Part shown: positions 35,824 through 42,173 of the stretch, piece by piece | How positions within the stretch are numbered: the stretch's first letter is position 1 | Layout of the letters: every line of letters starts with the position of its first letter | Source of the DNA: Bacteroidaceae bacterium | Lineage (GTDB): Bacteria > Bacteroidota > Bacteroidia > Bacteroidales > Bacteroidaceae | DNA length: 42,173 nt | Reading direction: 5' to 3' | Assembly: GCA_902362375.1 (NCBI GenBank) | Contig: CABIVS010000010.1 | Location: 30,867 to 73,039 of the forward strand | Translations under genes and position numbers: made by a program | Notes under the pieces: generated by a model | The model's database searches: none | The model's input: the letters and a program-made list of their open reading frames with translations, nothing else | What the model was told of the DNA's origin: nothing

Positions 35824-37133
35824 ACTCACAGATCCAACAACTGGGGATTCGGTACTGGTTCAGAGTTTTGCTGACTGTACTTTTCTGTATATCGACTGTC
35901 TGGTTCGGTATTCATCAATCATACGGTTGGTTGGGCGTCAGTCTTTGTCTGCTGGTGCTTAGCATCATCTGGCAAATCCGCCTGTACCAGCTTCACACCA
36001 AGCAGGTGCTTTTCATGATTAACGCGCTTGAAAACAATGATAACACCTTTCATTTTCCCGAAGAAAACGGTACTCCCGAAAGCCTAAAGATCAACCGGGC
36101 ACTCAACCGGGTGGGACATATCTTATATAATGTAAAAGCGGAAACCGCCCAGCAAGAGAAATATTACGAGCTGATTCTGGATTTTGTCAGTACAGGATTG
36201 CTGGTACTCAATGACAATGGGGCGGTTTATCAGAAGAACAAGGAAGCACTCCGTCTTTTGGGGCTGAATATATTCACGCATATCCATCAGTTAAGTAAAG
36301 TAGACACTACGCTCATGGAGAAAATAGAGAACTGCCGTCCCGGAGACAAACTGCAAGTGATGTTTCACAACGAACGGGGAACCGTTAATCTATCCATACG
36401 TGTATCGGAAATCAATGTGCGCAAAGAACATCTGCGTATCCTGGCCCTGAACGATATCAATACCGAACTCGATGAAAAGGAAATAGATTCATGGATTCGC
36501 CTGACACGAGTTCTGACGCATGAAATCATGAATTCGGTCACTCCTATCACTTCCCTTTGTGACACTCTTCTTTCCATGTCCGAGGGCAAAGATGAAGAGA
36601 TCAGTCACGGGTTGCAGACCATCAGCACCACAGGAAAAGGGTTGCTCTCTTTTGTAGAATCTTACCGGCAGTTTACACGCATACCTGCACCGGAACCGTC
36701 GCTGTTCTACGTGAAAGCGTTCATAGAAAGGATGATTGAACTTGCCCGCCATCAGAATCCGTGTGATAACATTTGTTTCCACACGGAGATTTCTCCTGCG
36801 GACTTAATCCTGTATGCAGATGAAAACCTCATCGCCCAAGTGGTTATCAATCTTCTAAAGAATGCCATTCAGGCAATCGGCAGCCAGCCGGATGGTAGAA
36901 TCGAGATCCGGGCTTATTGCAATGACATGGAAGAAATATGGATCGAGATCAAGAACAACGGCCCTGAAATCCCGTCGGAGATAGCAGAGCATATCTTTAT
37001 ACCTTTCTTCACCACCAAAGAAAATGGTAGTGGAATCGGACTTAGCATTTCACGCCAGATCATGCGTCTTTCGGGCGGAAGTCTCACTTTGCTGCGGGAG
37101 AAAGAAACAACGTTTATTTTAAAATTCAAATAA
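35820..37133 (+). CDS. Membrane histidine kinase partner of the NtrC-type regulator
   Basis: The 437-aa protein has two close N-terminal helices (about 13-30 and 34-52) with almost no periplasmic loop, so it senses within the membrane or cytoplasm. A PAS-like segment (about 112-220) is followed by an H-box LTHEIMNSVTPI with His234, N-box NLLKNAIQAI, G1-like EIKNNGPEIP and G2 GSGIGLSISRQIM. The DxGxG box is NNGPEIP, a variant. It overlaps the regulator by 4 bp and sits 10 bp before the Crp/Fnr gene. Confidence 0.93.
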   Translation: MNSQIQQLGIRYWFRVLLTVLFCISTVWFGIHQSYGWLGVSLCLLVLSIIWQIRLYQLHTKQVLFMINALENNDNTFHFPEENGTPESLKINRALNRVGHILYNVKAETAQQEKYYELILDFVSTGLLVLNDNGAVYQKNKEALRLLGLNIFTHIHQLSKVDTTLMEKIENCRPGDKLQVMFHNERGTVNLSIRVSEINVRKEHLRILALNDINTELDEKEIDSWIRLTRVLTHEIMNSVTPITSLCDTLLSMSEGKDEEISHGLQTISTTGKGLLSFVESYRQFTRIPAPEPSLFYVKAFIERMIELARHQNPCDNICFHTEISPADLILYADENLIAQVVINLLKNAIQAIGSQPDGRIEIRAYCNDMEEIWIEIKNNGPEIPSEIAEHIFIPFFTTKENGSGIGLSISRQIMRLSGGSLTLLREKETTFILKFK

Positions 37134-37143
37134 CTATTGATAT

Positions 37144-37812
37144 ATGATACCTGCACTCGTCAACAATCCCTTATTCCGGGGAATCACTCCGGAAAGACTT
37201 TCTGCCGATCTGGAAGAGATCAGTTTCCATACACGTTCTTATAAGAAAGGGGAAATCCTGGCTCAACAGGGGGCTGTGTGCAACCGCCTTGTCATCCTGA
37301 CCAAAGGAAGTGTGCGTGGAGAGATGATCGATTATTCGGGGCGTCTTATCAAAGTGGAGGACATCGCTGCTCCAAGAGCGATTGCCCCTCTGTTCCTGTT
37401 CGGTGAGGAGAACCGCTATCCGGTGGAAGTGACTGCCAACGAACCGACAGAGGTTATCGAACTTCCTAAATCAAGTGTATTGAGTTTATTCCGCAAAAAC
37501 GAGCAGTTTTTGGAAAACTATATGAATCTTTCTGCCAATTATGCACGGACCTTATCGGATAAGCTTTTCTTCATGTCATTTAAGACGATTCGTCAGAAAC
37601 TTGCTTCGTACTTGCTCCGACTACATAAACAGCAGCAACAGGCACATATCACCCTCGACCGTTCACAACAGGAATTGAGTGATTACTTCGGGGTGTCCCG
37701 TCCTTCCCTCGCCCGTGAACTGGCGCATATGCAGGAAGACGGATTATTGATAGCCGATCGTAAGCATATCACTATCTTACAGAAAGAAGAACTGGTCCGG
37801 CTTATCCAATAA
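37144..37812 (+). CDS. Crp/Fnr-family regulator, probable HcpR
   Basis: The 222-aa protein has an effector beta-barrel (residues about 10-125), a long dimerisation helix (NEQFLENYMNLSANYARTLS) and a C-terminal winged helix-turn-helix with recognition helix VSRPSLARELAHM. No clustered N-terminal cysteines are present, so an Fnr-type iron-sulfur cluster is unlikely; HcpR proteins are reported to sense nitric oxide through haem. Its position next to hcp and the dyad in the hcp promoter support an HcpR role. It starts 10 bp after the kinase stop and may be co-transcribed with it. Confidence 0.8.
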   Translation: MIPALVNNPLFRGITPERLSADLEEISFHTRSYKKGEILAQQGAVCNRLVILTKGSVRGEMIDYSGRLIKVEDIAAPRAIAPLFLFGEENRYPVEVTANEPTEVIELPKSSVLSLFRKNEQFLENYMNLSANYARTLSDKLFFMSFKTIRQKLASYLLRLHKQQQQAHITLDRSQQELSDYFGVSRPSLARELAHMQEDGLLIADRKHITILQKEELVRLIQ

Positions 37813-37896
37813 TGGAATCGACTTAAAAATTCATGGATTGAATATTGACCGGATAATAATCAAATAGTAAGTATCTATATAAAAAATATTCATTGT

Positions 37897-37912
37897 TGTA
37901 ACATTGGTTACA
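37897..37912. promoter_or_regulatory. Crp/Fnr-type operator in the hcp promoter
   Basis: TGTAAC-ATTG-GTTACA is a perfect 6-4-6 dyad. Its centre lies about 43 bp upstream of the start inferred from the -7 box at 37935-37942, the class II activator position. The upstream-encoded Crp/Fnr protein is the obvious binder. Confidence 0.75.
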
Positions 37913-37934
37913 GAATCACCTGAAACCTTTCCTC

Positions 37935-37942
37935 TACTTTTG
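37935..37942 (+). promoter_or_regulatory. -7 box of hcp
   Basis: TACTTTTG matches TAnnTTTG, 45 bp before the ATG. No TTTG -33 is present at proper spacing, consistent with activator dependence. Confidence 0.6.
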
Positions 37943-37986
37943 CGTTCAAGAAATAAACTATTGGACTAATTAAAAACGTAAAAGTT

Positions 37987-39618
37987 ATGAGTATGTTCTG
38001 TTATCAATGTCAAGAAACCGCAATGGGTACCGGTTGTACCTTGAAAGGTGTGTGCGGTAAAACGTCTGAAGTGGCTAACCTGCAAGACTTACTACTCTTC
38101 GTAGTACGTGGAATTGCTGTCTACAACGAACATCTGCGTAAAGATGGACATCCTTCCGAACAAGCAGACAAATTTATCTATGATGCATTGTTCATCACCA
38201 TCACCAACGCCAATTTTGATAAAGCGGCTATCACTGAAAAAATCAAAGAAGGACTGAAACTGAAAAAGGAACTTGCCAACAAGGTAAAGATTGAAAATGC
38301 TCCCGACGAATGTCTTTGGAATGGAAGCGAAGATGAGTTTGAAGAAAAATCAAAAACTGTCGGTGTGCTTCGCACTCCCAACGAGGATGTCCGCTCACTG
38401 AAAGAACTTGTACACTATGGCCTGAAAGGAATGGCTGCCTATGTAGAGCATGCACATAACCTAGGCTACGAGTCACCGGAAATATTTGCTTTCATGCAAC
38501 ATGCCTTGTCCGAACTGACCCGCAATGATATTACAGTGGAAGAACTGGTTCAGCTGACTTTGGAAACAGGAAAGCATGGAGTATCGGCAATGGCACAGTT
38601 GGATAAAGCGAATACCAGCAGCTACGGAAATCCGGAAATCTCACAAGTGAGTCTCGGTGTACGCAATAATCCGGGTATATTAATCAGCGGACATGATTTG
38701 AAAGACCTGGAAGAGCTATTGGAACAAACGGAGGGCACAGGAGTAGATGTATATACTCACAGCGAAATGTTGCCTGCACACTATTATCCTCAACTAAAGA
38801 AGTACAAGCATCTGGCAGGAAATTACGGAAATGCCTGGTGGAAGCAGAAAGAGGAATTTGAAAGTTTCAACGGTCCTATCTTGTTCACAAGTAACTGTAT
38901 CGTTCCGCCACGTGCAAATGCCAGCTACAAGGATCGTATTTACATCACAGGAGCCTGTGGTTTGGAAGGGGCACATTACATCCCCGAACGCAAAGACGGA
39001 AAACCGAAAGATTTTTCTGCCCTGATTGCTCACGCCAAACAATGTCAGCCACCGATAGCCATTGAAAACGGAACGATTATCGGAGGATTCGCTCATGCAC
39101 AGGTGACAGCCCTGGCAGATAAAGTGGTGGACGCCGTGAAGAGCGGAGCTATCCGCAAATTCTTTGTAATGGCAGGATGCGACGGACGTATGAAAAGCCG
39201 TGAATACTATACGGAATTTGCTCAAAAATTACCTGGTGACACCGTGATTCTTACTGCCGGTTGTGCCAAATACAGATATAATAAACTGGCTTTAGGTGAT
39301 ATCAACGGGATTCCGAGAGTGTTGGATGCAGGACAATGTAACGACAGTTACTCACTGGCCGTCATCGCTTTAAAACTGAAAGAAATCTTCGGACTGGATG
39401 ATGTAAATCAGTTGCCTATCGTATACAACATCGCCTGGTACGAACAAAAAGCGGTCATTGTTTTATTGGCATTGCTGGCTTTAGGAGTGAAACATATTCA
39501 TCTGGGTCCTACTCTCCCCGCTTTCCTTTCACCGAACGTAAAGAACGTATTGATCGAACAATTCGGAATCGGAGGCATCAGTACAGTAGATGAGGATATT
39601 GTGAAGTTCCTATCCTAA
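37987..39618 (+). CDS. hcp: Hybrid cluster protein (hydroxylamine reductase / protein S-nitrosylase family)
   Basis: The 543-aa cytoplasmic Fe-S protein starts with the cubane ligands Cys5, Cys8, Cys17, Cys23 (C-x2-C-x8-C-x5-C), the class I pattern of anaerobes. Later cysteines and a Glu of the hybrid 4Fe-2S-2O cluster are seen in [50 protein letters not shown] and [10 protein letters not shown]. Length fits (about 540-555). It detoxifies NO and hydroxylamine-type species. The ATG follows a promoter with a Crp/Fnr-type dyad. No Hcr reductase gene follows it. Confidence 0.96.
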   Translation: MSMFCYQCQETAMGTGCTLKGVCGKTSEVANLQDLLLFVVRGIAVYNEHLRKDGHPSEQADKFIYDALFITITNANFDKAAITEKIKEGLKLKKELANKVKIENAPDECLWNGSEDEFEEKSKTVGVLRTPNEDVRSLKELVHYGLKGMAAYVEHAHNLGYESPEIFAFMQHALSELTRNDITVEELVQLTLETGKHGVSAMAQLDKANTSSYGNPEISQVSLGVRNNPGILISGHDLKDLEELLEQTEGTGVDVYTHSEMLPAHYYPQLKKYKHLAGNYGNAWWKQKEEFESFNGPILFTSNCIVPPRANASYKDRIYITGACGLEGAHYIPERKDGKPKDFSALIAHAKQCQPPIAIENGTIIGGFAHAQVTALADKVVDAVKSGAIRKFFVMAGCDGRMKSREYYTEFAQKLPGDTVILTAGCAKYRYNKLALGDINGIPRVLDAGQCNDSYSLAVIALKLKEIFGLDDVNQLPIVYNIAWYEQKAVIVLLALLALGVKHIHLGPTLPAFLSPNVKNVLIEQFGIGGISTVDEDIVKFLS

Positions 39619-39667
39619 ACAACAATGGAATAGCCGGAAATTTCAATTGGAGATTCCCGGCTGCAAA

Positions 39668-39746
39668 ATAGTGACGGTATATGATAAAGATAGTGACGGT
39701 ATACGACAACAATACCGTCACTATCTTTATCATATACCGTCACTAT
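39668..39746. repeat. 35-bp perfect hairpin with internal 13-bp repeats
   Basis: 39668-39702 is the exact reverse complement of 39712-39746 with a 9-nt loop. Each arm contains two copies of ATAGTGACGGTAT separated by 9 bp, so this 13-mer occurs four times. It is followed by CTTTTTC on the plus strand. It lies between convergent hcp and the permease gene and can serve as a two-way terminator, although it is much longer and more regular than a normal one. Confidence 0.85.
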
Positions 39747-39834
39747 CTTTTTCTATATTGAACAAGATTTCTATGTTTATCCCGCACGCATAGTTGATGG
39801 AATCTTTTTGAATAGTTTCTTTTTAAATAGAATA

Positions 39835-41019
39835 TCAATCTTCTTTTGGCAATATTAAATTGAGAAGCACTCCCACCAAAGCTGCCAATCCAATGCCGGA
39901 CAATGAAAAATCGCCCCAATTAAAAGCAGCGCCGCCAATACCGACAGTCAGTGTCAAAGACACAATGACTATATTTCTTGTACGACTCAAATCAATGCAA
40001 TTATTCACAAGATTACCAATTCCCGCGCAAGCAATCGTTCCGAAAAGCAATAACATGATGCCGCCCAGTACCGCACTAGGAATGGATCTTAATAATGCAC
40101 TGATTTTACCGATAACAGAAAATAAGATAGCGGAAATGGCAGCTATTCTTATCACTTGCGGATTGGTTATCTTTGTCAGAGACATGGCTCCGGTCACTTC
40201 CGAATAAGTTGTCACAGGAGGGCCACCCAATAATCCGGCACAGAAACATGCCAGACCATCCCCCAATAAAGTACGGTGCAACCCCGGATCTTTCACGAAA
40301 TCTTTTCCGGTGACTGTATTAACGACATAGATATCACCAATATGTTCTATCACCGGAGCAATGGCTACCGGAATCATAAACAACACAGGTTCCCATGAGA
40401 ATTTAGGAAAGACAAACTGCGGCAATCCAATCCAGGCAGCATCTCTGACACCGGACAAATCCAAATCGTAGAAAAGCCATGCAGCCAGATACCCTACAAC
40501 AATTCCACAGAAGATAGGAATCAGTTTCAAAAGCCCCTTGGCCTTCATTGAAACAACGACTGCGGTAACCAACGAAAGCAGTGCCAGTACCCAGTTCTCT
40601 TTTGCCATATTCACTCCCGTTCCCGCCAATGACAAACCTATCAGAATGATGACAGGCCCTATGACAACAGGAGGAAACAGCCGTTCAATCACCCTCACTC
40701 CCTGCCATTTGACAAGCGCACTCATCACAAAGTAAACTAACGCTACTCCAACCATGCCGGATAAGGTGCCGGGCAATCCATAAAGTTCTGTCGCTTTAAT
40801 GATAGGTGCAATAAATGCGAAACTACTCCCCAGAAAGACAGGAACCTTTCCACGCGTAACCGCATGAAAGATAAGCGTACCAATACCTGCTGTAAACAGA
40901 GCTGTAGAAGGGTCAAGCCCCACCAATAACGGCACGAGTACCGTAGCACCGAAAGCTACAAACAAGAATTGTACCCCCACCATCCCTTTCCTCAAAGGTG
41001 TAAGATTATTTGAATCCAT
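39835..41019 (-). CDS. Uracil-xanthine permease (NCS2 family)
   Basis: The 394-aa inner-membrane protein, read from the ATG at 41019, starts MDSNNLTPLRKGMVGVQFLF. It has about 12-14 hydrophobic helices, the family motif in VVIGPVIILIGLSLAGTGV and the helix-8 carboxylate in IPVAIAPVIEHIGDIYVV, followed by GLLGGPPVTTYSEVTGAMSLT, typical of UraA-like proteins. It imports uracil or xanthine with protons. The frame is open to 41139, but the added basic 40 residues do not resemble the family. The gene is the convergent partner of hcp. Confidence 0.93.
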   Translation of the reverse strand: MDSNNLTPLRKGMVGVQFLFVAFGATVLVPLLVGLDPSTALFTAGIGTLIFHAVTRGKVPVFLGSSFAFIAPIIKATELYGLPGTLSGMVGVALVYFVMSALVKWQGVRVIERLFPPVVIGPVIILIGLSLAGTGVNMAKENWVLALLSLVTAVVVSMKAKGLLKLIPIFCGIVVGYLAAWLFYDLDLSGVRDAAWIGLPQFVFPKFSWEPVLFMIPVAIAPVIEHIGDIYVVNTVTGKDFVKDPGLHRTLLGDGLACFCAGLLGGPPVTTYSEVTGAMSLTKITNPQVIRIAAISAILFSVIGKISALLRSIPSAVLGGIMLLLFGTIACAGIGNLVNNCIDLSRTRNIVIVSLTLTVGIGGAAFNWGDFSLSGIGLAALVGVLLNLILPKED

Positions 41020-41043
41020 AAGTATAATGTAGATTATTCTTTG

Positions 41044-41051
41044 CAAAATTA
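41044..41051 (-). promoter_or_regulatory. Candidate -7 box for the permease
   Basis: Minus-strand TAATTTTG matches TAnnTTTG, 25 bp before the ATG at 41019. The longer start at 41139 lies upstream of it. Confidence 0.5.
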
Positions 41052-41185
41052 GTCTTTTTAGACAATTTAACTCCCTTTTTTCACAAAAATACATCCAAAA
41101 AGGGTTTTTATTTGTTGTTAATAATGTGTAACTTCGCACGGTGAGAATTAATACGACAATTTTATAACTTTATAATATATTGCCT

Positions 41186-42173
41186 ATGATATTTACAGCA
41201 GAAAACACTCTACTTATCGGTTCTATCTTACTTTTCGTCAGCATCGTTGTTGGAAAAACCGGATACCGCTTTGGAGTACCTACCTTATTATTGTTCCTCG
41301 TAGTAGGAATGTTGTTTGGAAGTGACGGCCTCGGCCTGCAGTTCCACGACGCGAAAGACGCCCAATTTATCGGTATGGTGGCCCTTAGTATTATCCTTTT
41401 CTCGGGAGGTATGGATACGAAATTCAGAGAAATCAAACCTATTCTAGGTCCCGGTATCGTGCTTTCCACTGTCGGAGTACTACTCACAGCCCTTTTCACC
41501 GGACTCTTTATCTGGTGGATATCAGGTATGAGCTGGTCTAATATCTATTTACCTATCACTACTTCCCTGCTTTTGGCTTCTACCATGTCGTCTACCGACT
41601 CGGCTTCAGTATTCGCTATCCTCCGCTCACAGAAGATGAACTTGAAACACAACCTTCGTCCCATGCTGGAACTGGAGAGCGGAAGTAATGACCCGATGGC
41701 CTATATGCTGACCATTGTCCTGATACAGTTCATTCAGTCGGCAGGTATGGGAGTCGGAGCCATCGTCGGATCTTTCATTATCCAGTTCATCGTTGGTGCC
41801 GCTGCCGGATATATACTTGGAAAGCTAGCCATCCGAATGTTGAATAAGCTCAATATTGATAATCAGGCCTTGTATCCTATCTTATTACTTGCATTTGTAT
41901 TTTTCACTTTCTCCATCACCGACTTACTGAAAGGTAACGGTTACCTTGCCGTATATATTGCGGGTATCATGGTAGGAAACAATAAAATCATGCATCGTAA
42001 AGACATCTACACCTTTATGGACGGACTGACCTGGTTGTTCCAAATCATCATGTTCCTTTGCCTGGGATTGCTTGTCAACCCGCACGAAATGCTGGAAGTA
42101 GCTTCCGTGGCATTGTTGATTGGTGTCTTCATGATTATTATCGGTCGCCCGTTAAGCGTGTTCCTCTGTCTGC
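41186..42173 (+). CDS. Potassium/proton antiporter (CPA1, CvrA/NhaP2-like), 5' part
   Basis: The gene runs off the right edge; 329 codons are visible. It starts MIFTAENTLLIGSILLFVSI and continues with a membrane-helix series. Conserved blocks are KTGYRFGVPTLLLFLVVGML, ALSIILFSGGMDT, STMSSTDSASVFAILRSQKM and MLELESGSNDPMAYMLTI. The SGSNDP motif carries the ion-binding Asp of monovalent cation/proton antiporters. The C-terminal part, which may carry a TrkA-C domain in CvrA-type proteins, is outside the window. It is divergent from the uracil permease gene. Confidence 0.93.
   Translation, partial: MIFTAENTLLIGSILLFVSIVVGKTGYRFGVPTLLLFLVVGMLFGSDGLGLQFHDAKDAQFIGMVALSIILFSGGMDTKFREIKPILGPGIVLSTVGVLLTALFTGLFIWWISGMSWSNIYLPITTSLLLASTMSSTDSASVFAILRSQKMNLKHNLRPMLELESGSNDPMAYMLTIVLIQFIQSAGMGVGAIVGSFIIQFIVGAAAGYILGKLAIRMLNKLNIDNQALYPILLLAFVFFTFSITDLLKGNGYLAVYIAGIMVGNNKIMHRKDIYTFMDGLTWLFQIIMFLCLGLLVNPHEMLEVASVALLIGVFMIIIGRPLSVFLCL

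Noticed and set aside
39668..39746. Possible small CRISPR array because ATAGTGACGGTAT occurs four times
   Set aside because: Copies alternate in orientation and form one hairpin; repeats are 13 bp with 9-bp gaps and there are no cas genes.
41052..41063. GTCTTTTTAGAC near the uracil permease promoter, similar to the UAS dyads
   Set aside because: It is 12 bp rather than 15, lacks a second copy and no -24/-12 element was seen nearby; probably coincidence in A/T-rich DNA.
41109..41136. Possible promoter TTTG...TAACTTCG for the antiporter gene
   Set aside because: Spacing between boxes is about 14 bp instead of 19-21 and the -7 box has a mismatch, so I do not annotate it.

Overview
The window looks like a chromosomal segment of a Bacteroides species. 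The evidence is the split F-type ATP synthase operon starting with atpD-atpC, the recurrent TAnnTTTG promoter -7 boxes, A/T-rich starts with weak ribosome binding sites, FtsX-like exporter operons, a hybrid two-component sensor and an Rpn-family nuclease. No rRNA, tRNA or CRISPR array was seen. Species was not determined; a B. thetaiotaomicron/ovatus-type genome is a guess from gene content.

Layout. Positions 1-475 are non-coding and hold repeat elements. Positions 476-7967 (minus) carry one ATP synthase operon in the order atpD-atpC-(atpI-like)-atpB-atpE-atpF-atpH-atpA-atpG. purT (plus) and a large hybrid sensor kinase (minus) converge on a shared terminator at 9858-9905. Positions 13323-13730 hold a scar where a truncated phage-type amidase abuts a truncated tyrosine recombinase, followed by an intact Rpn-family nuclease. 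A minus-strand block (14959-20534) holds an acyltransferase, a Crp-like regulator, a PagL-like outer-membrane protein, a CAT-family acetyltransferase and a DUF4301 protein. A 30-bp perfect inverted repeat sits between the last two. Next come relA (ppGpp synthetase, plus), an MFS transporter, panB and a HAD phosphatase (minus), and a MATE transporter (plus).

The most interesting region is 27309-39618. A three-gene ABC exporter operon (permease, ATPase, permease; minus) is preceded by a near-consensus sigma-54 promoter (32689-32704). About 100 bp further upstream is a pair of dyads with centres 21 bp apart (32760-32795), placed like an enhancer site. Divergently transcribed are a lipoprotein metallophosphoesterase and a small outer-membrane protein. 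They are followed by an NtrC-type sigma-54 activator and its membrane histidine kinase (ATGA overlap), a Crp/Fnr-type regulator, and hcp with a TGTAAC-N4-GTTACA operator-like dyad in its promoter. My reading is that the kinase/activator pair drives the exporter through sigma-54, and the Crp/Fnr protein (HcpR-like) drives hcp under nitrosative stress.

The window closes with a 35-bp perfect hairpin, a uracil/xanthine permease (minus) and the 5' part of a potassium/proton antiporter gene that runs off the right edge. Several gene starts were moved inward from the longest possible frame, because the upstream starts are TTG/GTG, lie at or before the inferred transcription start, or precede the conserved N-terminus.
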